Source of the DNA: Capitella teleta
Taxonomy: Eukaryota; Annelida; Polychaeta; Capitellidae
DNA: 64,000 nucleotides
NCBI GenBank assembly: GCA_000328365.1
Contig: KB300643.1
Span: 29,723 to 93,722, forward strand
Direction: 5' to 3'
A model generated the notes under the pieces. It saw nothing but the letters and a program-made list of their open reading frames with translations, did no database searches and had not been told where the DNA came from. This document shows positions 46,675-59,954 of the stretch, piece by piece. The stretch's first letter is position 1, and each line of letters opens with the position of its first letter. The position numbers and the translations under genes were made by a program.

Positions 46675-49600
46675 CACCTCATCCGCCTGCTCCTCATCCC
46701 TGCACTCCATTGACGGTGTGATCCAGGGCAGCATTCCAGTGCGGAACCATAAGGCAGCAGAAACAGCAGCTGATCGTCCAACGCGGCCGCCGCGAATTCA
46801 TCTGACGCGAGAGGATCGCTGAGTGCTTTGTAGGTGTAGCTATCACTCGGTTGATACTCGCGTCGAGGTGGCCCACTCGCTTATCAGCGGCGCTGTTTGC
46901 AAACGGAATCAGTTTGAAAGCCTGCTGCACTCGTTAAAGGTCATTGCCATCGAATGACCCGTGGCTGAATATATTCAAAATGAACGATCATAAACATAAA
47001 TGGGTTTGCAGACTAAACACCGCTGGGCTCTGTGGGGGATGATGCTCTTAAAGGCCTTGATTGCTCTGCAGGTGTGCTCCTGAGGGTATCAATGGCCTCT
47101 AATACAACCTCCGACAAGAGCTCTCTTATTGCTGCAGGTCACCGGATTCGACTTGGATACGAGTGCTTCACTCGAAGTTCTCAAAAAGGACATCGCAAAT
47201 GCCTCTTGTCACTTTTACGCCTTTTCTTCCTCTGAGATTCTGTGATTTCTGTCGACATGAACGCCTCTCTCTTTATTGCATATGGCTCGCGCTTCCTCCA
47301 TCCGTTCAATATTCTGAAATTCCTGGAGTGTTGTAACCACGAGTGAGGGGTCATCGGGTGCTCGTTTTTCCATCTTCGAAAGTGATTAACATTAAATTCA
47401 CCGCAATCAAGTTCACTGCATCTTTTCCGGTGCAAATGAATGAAGCTTACGTCAAAACCGCCGATTGAAGCAGCGGAAGTTTTGTGTGTGACCACGTGAC
47501 CTGCTTCATGGCCGCAATGCGATCAACAAAACTTTCGCCTCGGACGCCGTTGAACAGCAGACCGCGTGGTGCCCCAGGGGAGAGGAGCTGGCCTTTCTAG
47601 TTATACAAAATAAACGAGTATCGATGAGCAGGCGAATGATCGGGGGATGGTACGGATATCGGGAGAGTGACGGGGATTCGAAGGGAGGAGGGGGGCGCAG
47701 GAGGGAAAAACGGGGGCCTCTGGTCTGAATGCGATGATCGCTCTGAAGTCTTTGAAAGAGCAGACAACGGGAAAAAAGGAAAGATAAACTGACAACAATA
47801 GGGCGAAGAAAACAGCGCACAAATTAGCGCAATGGGGGCGGAGGGGGGGGGGGCGTTTTCACTACCACTTAACCGTCTGTGTTCATCAATTGTTCTCACT
47901 GCGAGTGAGTGGCGGTTGCAGACACGGGTGATGCACGCATCAGGGACATCAATGTGTGTATCGCTTGCTGATTGTGGGGTTGCTGATTGCTGAAGATAAA
48001 TTAGCTTTTGTGCTCAGGAGTGCATACGATCTCTGGAAAGTGATGGGTCGAATGCTAGCGAAACGCCTGCGAATAAGTATCCGCCTTGCTCTGAGTCAAA
48101 CTCAATTTCAAATTCATGTACCTAAAAGTGACGAATCGATTGTGTAACAGCGCAGATTTCGCCGTCCCAGCCGGGGTTCCAACTTCCTGGCACCTTGCGT
48201 AACCCTCCCGCAGCTTCTCCCTTGAAGCAGCCGTTGCTCGCCCAGTACGGTCCCACTGACTACGAGCGGACCTTCGCCATCAACGCCATCACCCGCCTTG
48301 GCGATATAGAAAGCCAACAGAGATGGTGAAACACAGCCTCTGCCTTCCACTGTACCACAGATTAAAAGGTGCTATCTCTGCTGCCTTCCTGGGAGCAATC
48401 AGGGCGAACTCATGTTCTGCTTCCAAGCACTTAATTCTTCAACATACGGCCGGATTACGTCAGGAGAATGACACCACCGCCGATGCGATTTCCGAACGCC
48501 GCCGACAACCACTAACCGACGATGCACTTGTGGCCATCTTGCGGATCACAGGTTCACAAAGAAAAAAATGAAATTCGGTTTTTAGGCGGAAACTCCGTTT
48601 CGAGCTACCACACACACTTCGGCCGCAAGGCAACAAAGTGCCAATGAGCAGGCGCCTGAAAGTTGACAAACGCCGCTGGGGCAATTGAACCAACTGCTCT
48701 CACTGCAGCATGGTCTTTAGTTGCCTATACACAGATAATAAACATTTCAGACAAAAGCTTCGGTTGCATATAATAACTAGATTGTATCATGCATGTAGGC
48801 CTGTTTGTATTAATTATTCCTCTCTGGGATGCGTTCATTATGATTAACAAAAGGTAGTGTGCGTTATGATTAACAAAAGATAGTGTACGTTATGATTAAC
48901 AAAATGTAGCGTGCGTTGTGAAGCGTTATTGACGTCTCAGAATCAGGAATAATGCGTTGAAATGTCCCTCTGTTCACACTGCTTCTTGATAACATTGGTA
49001 TTGAGGGGTTACTGCTAGACAGAATGCCGTCTGAATATTCTCATATACGATCTGAGATCGCCGCTGACGAATAGGCTAGGTTACTGCATGCCCCCTCCCC
49101 CCGGTAGCCCTGGTATTGCACAATAGTGGAGTATATTTGTGGTTTACCCCAAAAAAATTGCAACAAACGGTCTTTCAACGGCTTTGGGTAAGTTTCGGTG
49201 TGCTAATAGAGGAAAAAAGTTTGCCAAAATCGGCGTCGTGAAAGGTATTTCTTCTGTTAATTAGTTACCTTGATTACGCCAAAAATAAACATAGGCAACC
49301 GGTATATCAAAATGAAGATCTATATCAGATATGAATGATCAGAAATGACATAAAACACACCAATATGTGTACCTGTAAATTTTTCGGTAGGATCTAATTA
49401 ATCACAGGTGTAAAAAAATTCTGAAAATCTAAAATTATTTGCTTGATATAAATATTTCACGAAAAGAGACTTACACATCTTTAGGGAAATATTTCTGAAG
49501 AGAATGGTAGTTAATTAATAAATTAACCAGTTAATGTAGTTATTATATCAATTAATGATAGAATCGCTTGAATCACTTCGAGAAGTATTGACTGAAATGC

Positions 49601-50000
49601 GCCTTCTGATATACTGGATAATCGAAACCATAATCAATTACTAGTACATCTGTAAGCCTACTAAGACAAAGACATAGGGTTCAATTCAGGTGGATGAATA
49701 CGGACTTTACATATCCCAAAGTAAATTTTGCTAATGACGCACTGGCTGACAAACAACGCTGCAACTACATGTATCTTTGTGACATTGAAATACACTATGT
49801 ATTGCATGTCCAAAAAATGTAGTGATGATTGAAGAACAAAACCAGAGAACAAAATGAAAGGAAAAACTAGGAAAAACGACTAAAATTCGTACAAAAGAGC
49901 GTTAACTTCTGCAGCATCCAGAGGGCCTGTAATAATTGTAGTTACGGTACCGTCACGTATTCCCAACAAATCTATTATGGCTTTGAGCACCAATTTGTGC

Positions 50001-50032
<32 letters not shown>

Positions 50033-50063
50033 TTTGATTCTTACTATTACGGCATTTTATTAA
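46675..50063. other. Intergenic DNA without a recognised gene
   Basis: The left part is GC-balanced, becoming AT-rich after about 48700. Only short overlapping frames are present, including a phenylalanine/proline-rich frame at 47597-47899 (-) that looks like chance. A three-copy short tandem repeat lies at 48832-48925, and a run of 27 A at 50001-50027 lies just left of a DNA element. Confidence 0.55.
48832..48925. repeat. Three-copy tandem repeat (about 28-bp unit)
   Basis: Three imperfect copies of GTTATGATTAACAAAA followed by GGTAGTGTGC-like text. Confidence 0.8.
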
Positions 50064-50766
50064 AGGGAGGGAGAACTGGTTAAAAATGGACTTTGAGTCG
50101 TTATTTGATGCACTAAAAATGATTCCTATGCCTGGCCCACACGAGAAATATCATCGCTAACGATTTCGCGGGAGATATATTGCTAACTAGGCGTGACGTC
50201 ATGAGCTGTGATGAAACAGAGTTCCCCATCTTTTACAATGGGCCTCGTCATATCAGCGTGTCCTGCGACTAAACCCCTGGAAATTTTTTTGTTTTCTTTT
50301 CGGAAATAGATAGAATAATCATTTTGCCACCAGTCAGGCGCGAAAAAAAAAATATTTTTCGCTATTTTTCTTATTTTAACAAGCGATTTTCTAGGACACC
50401 TACCATGTTTCTCATCCTGAAACAGTAAAAAGGTCAGCCAGAGTGCACCACGCATGCGCTTTCGTTTCGTAAACAACAGAGATGTCCTTTTATGGCGAAG
50501 ATGATCTGCTCTGATTGGCTGAAATCGATAGCTTCCCGAGGGGAACGGGACCAATCAGCCATCAGGCAAACCAAGCCATCAGCTGACGTTTGCCTCCTAT
50601 ACTTCGCAATGGAAGCCATTCTCCCATAGGCGCAATGCTAACCCCGATATTCGGAATGCATTATTTCCTTACGCTTGCATCCAGGCATGGTGTTTTCGGC
50701 ACGGAATGCTACCAATTGGTGCTATGAGTCAATAGAACATCACTTAAAATTTAGTTCCCCATCCCT
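50064..50766 (-). mobile_element. Non-autonomous DNA transposon (703 bp, TTAA target site), copy B
   Basis: This is an inverted, nearly identical copy of the element at 3211-3914, flanked by TTAA at 50060-50063 and 50767-50770. The 61-codon frame is intact (50434-50619, -) and differs from that of copy A at only 4 residues. High identity and clean flanks suggest both inserted fairly recently. Confidence 0.87.
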
Positions 50767-51098
50767 TTAAGAATTTTCCAAAACGCATTAAATTCTGAGT
50801 TGCAAAGTCCCACTCCGGTTAACAGAAGTCACATAAAACGCGAATGAGTGAGATATATTGTAACTTGAAAAGGTGTCTTAAACATTTCCGGAAGCATACA
50901 GAAATTTCGTCTTCATCATACAGAATACACAGAGAACAATCGTAAAAAGAAGTGAGAAGAATCTGAATAAACGGTACAAGCAAACAAAGGAGCAATCACT
51001 AAAGTTACGTTTCAATTAAGCGATTTACTCGTATTTAGGGCCTACACATTCATTTACGTTGGATGTGTGAACATCTCTACCGATATATATATATTATA

Positions 51099-52097
51099 TA
51101 CAGAGTAGGCCAAAAATAGCTTATCTCGCTACGCCATGTTAAAAAATAATACTTATAAATTTGCTAAAATTTATCCATAATTCAAAAACCATAAATACCT
51201 AATATCGATTGACCAGGCTATTATGCACCCATTTATGCAAAGAAATTGAACAAAACGCCAATTTTGAATGAGGGAGGAACATTTAAATGCTAGTTGTGAG
51301 TGATCGCGAAGAGCTTTTATGGGCACGTAATCAGGTGGGCCCCTGAACAAGCATTGTGGAATGTCATCCGTTGCGTGGCGCTGCAGTGCAAATTATCTGC
51401 TTTGTTTTGACTTTATTAGATACACATTAGTGCCACAATATCAACAACATCACTCATAAACAATAGAATAGTTCGTCCTATAATAATTAATGCAAGAAGA
51501 AGAGTATTGGATGCATGAAGATACGTACGATCGACCGCAAAAAAAATATTTCACGTGCGTTTTCTGCCGTTACATAGCATTGTATTTTTCCGCGAAAAAA
51601 TGTTGATTTGAGTGAGCATTATATTTCGCATTTGTTTTATATTTTCCGTTGTTGTTATTTCTTGAGTAAGTTGTTACATTACGCGATATGCTACTTACCT
51701 GAATAACGAACGACAGAAGAACGCATTTGGATTGAAACAACATATTCTCGAACAAAAAGTGCACAACAAGTCAGAGCTGCTTACAGCTAGGCCTACATTA
51801 ATTGCCAACACATCCACCATCCCGTCAATTCACAATGTAGGCCTACGATGCATTCCATTATTATGCACGTGTTGTGAGATCTACTCGATCATCCCTCGCA
51901 TACATGCACTAGTGTGCGACAGGTCACTAAGTACAGCAGCGTGCTGAGAGCGATGCCTTCTTTGGGCCTCCAAACGATCCAAATGATAAATCGGCATCAA
52001 TGTCGACAAGATTGGACTGGAAATGATAGGACTATGATAGGAATAGCAGCATGAAATGTTAAACTACATGTACCTATATCAAGTATTTATTTCTCAG

Positions 52098-52137
<40 letters not shown>

Positions 52138-52242
52138 CACTAAGACCTGTTTTGTATAACTTTCTTTGAAAAGTGCAGTGTCATTGAAAAGCATTGAAAC
52201 CTTTAACACGGCGTAGATAAACTACTTTTGGCCCACTCTGTA
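51099..52242. mobile_element. Mariner-type element without a transposase frame (about 1.14 kb)
   Basis: Left end TACAGAGTAGGCCAAAAATA; right end, read inward, TACAGAGTGGGCCAAAAGTA. The similarity continues for about 45 bases, through TATCTCGCTACGCCATGTTAA against TATCTACGCCGTGTTAA. Both ends abut TA, giving the TA duplication of Tc1/mariner elements. No transposase-length frame exists inside, so the copy is non-autonomous or degraded. A run of 37 T at 52101-52137 lies within. Confidence 0.72.
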
Positions 52243-53583
52243 TACAGTGGCTTAAGTGTCCTGCATTAAAAACACGCAGAATTTCATGGTACACATATGT
52301 AAACTGGGGGAGTGGGTTTTGCTATTAAAACAAGACTTCCGAGAGATCATAGGCATATCTTAAAGCGCCAACAAAAAGATGCCCGAGATGACACCCAACT
52401 TGAGTCTCTTTATTATTATAATTATTATTATAACTGATAATTATTTTGAGGTAAATGTTGTGGTTTTAGGTTTTAGACCTTTTTGTTCAAGAGAAAAGAT
52501 AATTTTTGTAATCCATTCCAAGAAATCACCTCTCAATAATACCATGCAAATTAGCATTCAATATTATTTAATTTAGCCCTTAATTTAGCCTTATTCATCC
52601 GTGATCTACTTTTCGCTCGATTGAATATTTTTTTACCAGGTTTACCCTCAAATAAGATTATGACAACTATCTGACTTCGAACTGTAGTGAAAGACTTTTT
52701 TATGACATGTATAATCATCTGTTTCTTAATGTTCTTCTCTCCCCCTTCCTTCCTCCATTTCATTTTGAATTATGTGCGTTAATACTTGCATTTGTGATAT
52801 GAACATTCACATACATGCATATAAATGATTACGCCACATTTATAAATCCCAATAACTTGTAGATATACTTTAAACCACCCTGTGAATGAAATATTAAATC
52901 CCTTGATGTATGTTTGCGCAGCCATTAAATGACGGTAGCTAGGTAGGTCTACTGACGGTTAAATTACTAGTATAATTATTTCAAATTATAATTACACAGT
53001 GATAGGGGCTAAATGCATGAACTTAATTTACAGGTATTAAATGAAGTCGAATTCAGCTATACAATTATAACCTAATTAAGACATCTGTATCAACAACATA
53101 CCTGCATGTATTCAGACTGTTTCGAACTCTCTGAATGGATGTCTCGACCGGTTGATGTTCGACTAACTTTGTTAAGGTTAATTGGTTAACTGGTTAAGGT
53201 TATTAAGTGTTTCCAAGTCGCAAATTTAAAAAATGGACCCGATAATTAACGTGCCTCATAATTATGTAGGCTCACTTGTTTGGCCCGTAGAATTTTTTTA
53301 GTTTATTTGGGGCATGGCTAGATATAAAAATCGCTATAAAAGATAAGTATTTCTGCAATATACTTCATAAAACATTTTGAATCGTGTGACTACGGATGAC
53401 AGAAAATTCGCATCTGTGATCTACGCACTCGGTGAAATAGCCCTGCAAAGTAGACCGGAAGTCCTTTTCCAGGCGAACCCGACGAGCATCGTGCGAAGCT
53501 CGTCTTTGAAACCAGAGTCTAGTCAATTTTATCACATTTGAAGTGAAATTGACTGTCTTATTCGTCTGTCCGACAATCCACAA
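52243..53583. other. AT-rich intergenic DNA, no gene seen
   Basis: AT-rich with a short TTA/ATT tract at about 52413-52450. Frames are short and low-complexity, with no recognised feature. Confidence 0.5.
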
Positions 53584-53590
53584 ACAATCA
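53540..53590 (+). promoter_or_regulatory. Possible 5' non-coding exon end for the KH gene at 54840
   Basis: A strong donor, CAT|GTAAGTAC, occurs at 53591 at the edge of AT-rich DNA, and the coding exon opens with an acceptor (TGTTATAG, ending 54834) five bases before the ATG. Some upstream exon must exist; this one is a guess, and its left border is unknown. Confidence 0.25.
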
Positions 53591-54839
53591 TGTAAGTACT
53601 TTTCACATTTTGAGAGCGTAGTTTTTGCATAATACGGTGTATTCCGATCTTTACAAATCGCCGACTTTCACCACGAGTTGTGAGGCGAATTCGGAATCGC
53701 AAATGGCGACTGACTCATCCGGCATCGCTCTTCAGAATTAGCTTTTGCGTCTTCTATTCTCCTCTTATCGTCCATTTCTGTCCATCGTTTTATTACTTTG
53801 CTGGTATTTTCGACCTTCAAATATTATAGCTTCTTTAGCTCTGTGCTTTTTTTTTTCTTTGTGAGTTGTGTATTATTCGTGAGGTTTTCGAGTGCCAAGT
53901 GTGTATTCGGCTTCTACCTGCGCCACTTAAAAGTCCATCTATTCAACCATGCTCGATTTGTACTTGAATATCGAATTTTTATAATCATGGCTTCTCCAGA
54001 TTTGAATTTTGTTTGTCAAGTCTGCTTCCATGAATTTGTATCGGCCACATCATTACATGGAATTGGGAACTTGCATCAATAATTATTCAGCTTTACACAT
54101 GTGTCTTTACGTGTTGCTGGTAATGAGCTCTGAATTTGAAGAAAATTGTAATTTTTCAGGCAACTTACATAAATTAAGGTCATGGACTGATGTGGATTTT
54201 TTATTCTCAATCTTCCTATCATGCAACATTGGATCCATTAATTGGGTCACTTATTTTTACTTGTGGTTGATTTCGTTGGGAAGTTCATTCAGAGCCATCT
54301 GATGATATTTCAAGGAGTCACTTGCACAGCATCTCTTTCTACTTCACCAGGTGAGTTGTCAGTGTGGGCTGGATTCAGGTCAAACCACATGTGGCAATTG
54401 TGGCTATAACTGGATTTTTAAAGGAGTTGAATGATGGTTACTGAACCCAGCCCACATTTCTCCCACATCTTGAGGACTTGACTCGCCATCTGGAACATTG
54501 TATTGCTTGTTAAGCATTGAATTATATCAAATTTGTGATGTGACTCGATGTATTTTATTGTATAACAAGCATTGTTACGGTAAACGTAAAAGATAATTGA
54601 GATGTGTGATCAGCCGGGAATATTTATTCTACTGACTGGTTTCAGGTATTGGTGTGATCTTTCAACGCGGGATCAGTTATGGGGAACAATTACTCATAAT
54701 TCCTGTGCTTTTCTTGGTCATGAAGCAAGGTGGGTCAGGGAAAAACTCGCGTTTCACCTTTTAATGGTTTTTGCAGGAGACTAGTCGTGACACCTCGTAT
54801 GAACTGTACTTATGAAAACTTGCTTGTGTTATAGAAATA

Positions 54840-55775
54840 ATGGAAGAAGGCTGGAGCAACGAGGCTGACCCTGCCTTCCCCCCTCTCCCTGCCCAGGGAA
54901 GCCGAGGAGGAAGAGGACGCTCTGATGGTGACTTTGGTGGTCGTGGTGGCTCTGGGTACTCTCGCCCCAGGCGTGATGACTATGGCTCTGATTTCCCATC
55001 ATCCAACGGTGGAGACGCCACTGGTGAGGTGGAAATTGCCTCATCTGATGTCGGCCGAATCATTGGTAAGCATAGGTTGTTTCAAGCAGGGCATTCCTCA
55101 CATCCTCTTGAATTGCAGGCAAGGGAGGCATCCGAATCCGTTCCATTCAAGACGATTCTGGAGCTCGCGTTGAGGTTCCCCGTGACAGAGAAGGCGACCG
55201 TGTTGCTGTTCAGCTGAGTGGATCTGAGGAGTCAGTGGCCAAGGCAAGAGAGATCATCCTGGAAATCATCAATGACCAGGGCGGCCGAGGAGGAGGAGGA
55301 GGATATGGAGGAGGAAGATCTGGTGGCTACAGGGACGGAGGATTCGGAGGTGGACGCGGTGGTTATGAAGACAGAGGAGGTTACGGAGGTGGCTCACGAG
55401 GGGGGTACGGTGGATTCGGAGGCGGAGAAGGCCAGTCTGAGGAGACTGTTGATGTTGCCGTCTCAGATGTCGGAAGAATCATTGGTGCGTCTTGTTTGCC
55501 TTTTATGTGTTTGATTTTTAACTTGTTTTCTTTCTGCAGGCAAGGGTGGCACCAGAATCAGACAGATTCAAGATGAGTCTGGAGCACGAGTTGAGGTCCC
55601 CAGGGGTCGCGACACTGACCCAATCCCCGTTTCACTTAGAGGATCAGATTCTGCTATTGCAAGGGCAAAGGCCATGATTGTGGAAATCACAAGTGACCAA
55701 GACCGCAGAGGAGGCGGCGGATACGATCAGGATCGCCGAGGTGGTGGAGGCGGATATGGTGGCGGTCGCTATTAG
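54840..55775 (+). CDS. Two-KH-domain RGG RNA-binding protein, paralogue of the DDX43-like N-terminus
   Basis: Exons 54840-55065, 55119-55484 and 55540-55775; 275 residues. Order: short acidic start MEEGWSNEADP, Gly/Arg-rich stretch, KH domain 1 (VEIASSDVGRIIGKGG... to LEIINDQ), a Gly-rich RGG linker, KH domain 2 (VDVAVSDVGRIIGKGG... to VEITSDQ), and an RGG tail ending YGGGRY. Both KH domains keep the GKGG RNA-contact loop. Each KH domain is split by a phase-1 intron at the same codon (IIG|KGG). The gene ends after KH domain 2, just where the helicase paralogue at 61720 goes on into its linker and DEAD-box domain. It probably binds single-stranded RNA or DNA; its role is unknown. A 5' intron ends just before the ATG in both paralogues. 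Confidence 0.88.
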
Positions 55776-55923
55776 GAAGGAGTTGTAATAACCGGTCTGG
55801 GCTTCAAAATGGATCAGATGGCATTTGTCTAAGGTTCAAACTTGAAATATATAACAAGGATTCCATTTTGATTCTCGGGAGCATTTTCCCTTGTCACACT
55901 CAACTATCATTGTCCTCTGGAAA

Positions 55924-55929
55924 AATAAA
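55924..55929 (+). promoter_or_regulatory. Poly(A) signal of the two-KH gene
   Basis: AATAAA about 150 bases after the stop. A further AATAAA near 56631 could be a distal site. Confidence 0.55.
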
Positions 55930-57021
55930 TCAATTCTGCTTTGAACGGTGTACCCTTACAATTTCTGTGCGAATTTCCTCTTTTTATTCGTGATACGCAA
56001 TCGCTGGATGTGCAAACCATTTGAAGTGGATTCTGTTCACAAACTCTGGTTATTCATGATTCAGCTCTCCATTTTTCATCGCCCTTTGAACTTAAGAACT
56101 CGTCTCGTACTCGGTGTTTCTCACTTCGCAACCTCCAGGTGGTTCGGGAATATTTTTGCCTTTCTTCTTCGCTCTTGCACCTGGGCTTGTTAAATTCTTT
56201 TGTATTTTCCGCAAGCCAACTACGAACTGCCTGCCCCTGATTAATTGCCTGATTCAATGTGAATTAAACAGATGGCTCATCCAGCATAGTATGCTCCTTG
56301 TAATTTTGTATTTATCTGGCTTTTTTTTTTAATATATAATTTGTTTTCTTCGCATTTTGACAATTATGCAGATTACTAAGATTTTTGACGTATGTTGTGT
56401 GCCTGTTTTAGCCATACAGGAAACTATTTTGACATTTTGAGAGATTTTCAAAAGGCGTTTCACAATGTGTTGTGTTCAAAGTTCGCCTGGCGTGTGTATA
56501 CTGAAGGTTCAGCGTTCAGCTTATTCTGAAATTTTGAATGATTGAATTATTTTTTTGCTTCTTGATTATTTTTTTCATGTACTGTTCCTGCGTATTTAAA
56601 AGGTTACGACAACAATTGCATCCCCAGCGAAATAAAAACCTCATCAGAACCGGATCCTGCTTCGTTGCCTCCCATCCTTCCATTTCTTATATGAATGTTT
56701 ATTCATGTTCTTAATCATTTTTGATTATGGTACATTATTTTACTATATTACAATACTAGTTATGCTACTCTCGTGAAGTCAAATAATATTGAGCGACATC
56801 ATATTAGTACATTGTACTTTGTAAGTTGTTGGTACCCTGTAAATACAATTACTTGTGTAATGAGTATCCATGTAATATTTTGTTGGCCGACAATTGCACC
56901 ATTGCTGTCGCACATACTCGGGTGAGGGGGGGATTAGTTTTCAAGGTGTGATGATGAATTCGTGGTGATGTCTGTTTTACATTGATGTACTTTTGGGCTG
57001 GAACACACGACTCCCTAAAAC
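55930..57021. other. Distal 3' UTR or intergenic DNA, no gene seen
   Basis: T-rich DNA without long frames. The part up to about 56640 could be an extended 3' UTR of the two-KH gene. Confidence 0.45.
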
Positions 57022-57071
57022 NNNNNNNNNNNNNNNNNNNNNNNNNNNNNNNNNNNNNNNNNNNNNNNNNN
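57022..57071. other. Assembly gap (50 N)
   Basis: Fifty N directly beside a long AT microsatellite, which probably caused the assembly to break. Confidence 0.97.
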
Positions 57072-57211
<140 letters not shown>

Positions 57212-57618
57212 ACGTGTAGTCATACACATGTACATACGGGGCTCATTATGCTCTTGACCTTGTGGGAACGAAATCAAATATTAGTATGGGAATATGCATC
57301 TCTCGTCTGAAGTCGACCGGTTTCTAGTCTATTATCATCCACCTGTGTAAGTTTGTACAACTACTAGTAGCTGTCATACTACAGCGAGACCCAGGGGTCC
57401 CAGCCCGATTTATCTGTGATTTATCACACACACAAAAAAAAAAATTAAAACAAAAAAAAACATCATGTGCAGTACAGCCACTGGTTCGTGACTCCATGTG
57501 GTGATACCTCACCAACGAGGGATTTCAGTTCGATACTAACTAAATATTAAATATTAAATATTACCCATACGAGAAAAATACTTGGTAAGACCTCGCCCGA
57601 GAATCTGTGCAAGAGAGC

Positions 57619-58509
57619 TTTATTTCAATTACACATACTGACATAGGCCTAGGCCCTATTTGTAACGGAGTGTCTACGTACCAGGCCGCCTGGGATATAG
57701 CCGTGAGCTACGTACCAGGCCGCCTGGTGTGTAGTGGGTTGAGGTCTACGTACAAGGCCGCCTGGGATACAGTCGCAAGCTAAATGCAAGGCTGTTGGTA
57801 TGATGGTAGTAGGAGCATCACCCTAGCTCAGTGCTCTTGGATTGTTGCAATGCTATGAGCGTGTGATCTGAAAGCCGTGTGTCCGTCTCCAGTGTGTGTA
57901 GCCATCATTTCATGTGGTGTAGAGTGGAATTTCAACTCAAGCTTTAAACCAGGAAGACAAGGCAAGGGAGTAGCAGAGGAATTTGGGGGAAGAGATGAGA
58001 AGGGTGGCATAGCGCGGGTAAAGGGAGAATAGAAAGAATGGAGGAAAGTCAAGCTTCTGAACGCTTGGAAGGAGCAACCTGTGGCACAGGAGGTCCGAGG
58101 AGCAGCTCGAGGCGCAAGGCTCGGGTTCATGCAACCGATACCCGTCTTCATGCTTGCAAGCGTGGCCACTGTATGGCAGGCAGTCCAGCAGTGTCCCTGA
58201 TGCTGCTGATAACTTCAAAAGCAGTTCAACATGTTGCCTAGCTAGCAATAGCTCATAATGAATTTTGCCCATATAGGTTATAACATGGGGTAGACCTGGG
58301 ACTTTAATCAATCGGATATCCCGACGAGTAGTGCAGGTCATGAACTTCCTAGCATTCATATCGCCTGGTATATAGCCACAGCGCTAGGCGCCCGGCGGCC
58401 CTGTACGTAGACCATTACCCACTCCACACCAGGCGGCCTGGTACGTAGCTCACGGCTATATCCCCGGCGGCCTTGTACGTAGACACTCCGTATTTGTAAT
58501 TGAAATAAA
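57619..58509. mobile_element. Inverted-repeat (foldback-like) element with palindromic subrepeats
   Basis: The outer 15 bases, TTTATTTCAATTACA, recur inverted at 58495-58509. Further in, about 120 bases on each side match in inverted orientation, each with repeats of CTACGTACCAGGCCGCCTGG or close variants spaced about 35-37 bases apart. The left arm carries about 27 extra bases after the outer repeat. The core (about 57800-58360) has only short frames. No clear target duplication is seen. The superfamily is unknown. Confidence 0.7.
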
Positions 58510-59922
58510 TGGCCATTGTAAACCCCCATATTCTTGAGAAAATGACTCCCGTATGCTGAACTAAGCTAGTAAAAAACAATATTTAAATAACATGCTGAGT
58601 TAAACTCAAGGCAAACATACCTGCATCGACGAGAAAATGAACCAATTGGAGCCGTGAATAGGAAAACTTCAGTTCGCGCGCTTACACGCACTGCATAAAA
58701 GGAGTCCCCGGCGGCACAAAACACGTGGTCTGCAGCTACGGAGATAGAGAGAAACATCTTTAAACGAAACCGGAAATGCAGAAAAAGTGAAACTAGTCTT
58801 AAGAGTCTAGTCATTTTTAACGAAATTACCTCCTAGTAACTCTCTTTATATTCTACCCAACAACTCACAATAAAAACAGGTTCGTCTCAGCCATATGTTT
58901 TATTCCAACCTTGTCTTGTACATTGATATTTGCGAAGATCACCAACTTCGTAACTTAGTGAAGTTAGTCGGACTGCGATCATCTGATCACGCGGGCGATT
59001 TGAGGGGGAAATTTCTGTTTCCACTCTTCATTGTCTTCAGTGTCTTGCCATGAGCAGTAATGCTCAAACACTGCCTTTGATTTAGCGATAGGAGGATGCT
59101 GTCGTCTGAGATAGTATCATAGTTTAGTAGCTGCCTGTGTCAGTGTGGGAATGGAAGTGGAGACCTTTTCCCCCAGTCAGTCTGTGTAGCTATGTGCACA
59201 GCGCGCCGCGCTTAAGCGATCACCCCGTCGCTGAGCCTTGGACCCGGCTTTTCGCGTTTTTCAGCGCTGCGCCGTCGATGGGTGTAATCAATTAAAGTTT
59301 TCGGACATTTATAATCGGATTTAAGCAAAAGTAAAGTGAGGTTTTTGAAGTAAATTGGACACCCTTTCAGATGAGCTTAAAATTATTAGGATCAAACAAC
59401 GTTTTCTATGGTTTCCGATCGATTGAAAACCGCCGAAATTTTGCTCGCCGAATTATGACCTATACTTTTTTTTGTTAACCGGTCCGCGTCTGTCCGCACT
59501 ACCAGTGTTAGATAATTATATTAACTAACTCTGTGCGAAATTTCAAGGCTCAATTCCGTTGACACCTGTTGACCCAGCCGTTTTAGTGCAAGTAACCCTC
59601 GTCCGCGATCGCCGCCGCCATCGCGCGCTCTTTCGTGCCCCTGTTATCGCCCACTTCCTGTGTATTTTCGTCTGCTGCATTGGGCTATGAATCAGTTTTT
59701 TCTGGGCATGTAAACTAGTTTCTGATATATTGTCTATGCAGTGAATGTTACTAAATAACACTTTATGGATATAATATTCGGATTTAATCATTAATTTGAC
59801 GATTTATCATCAGTTGAATGTATTTTAGTTGAGTCATATTTTTCAAGCCTGACTGCTAACTCAGTGACTTTTGTTTTTGTTTTTCAACTGCTTGCTATGA
59901 ATATTTACAACATGATAACTAC

Positions 59923-59954
<32 letters not shown>

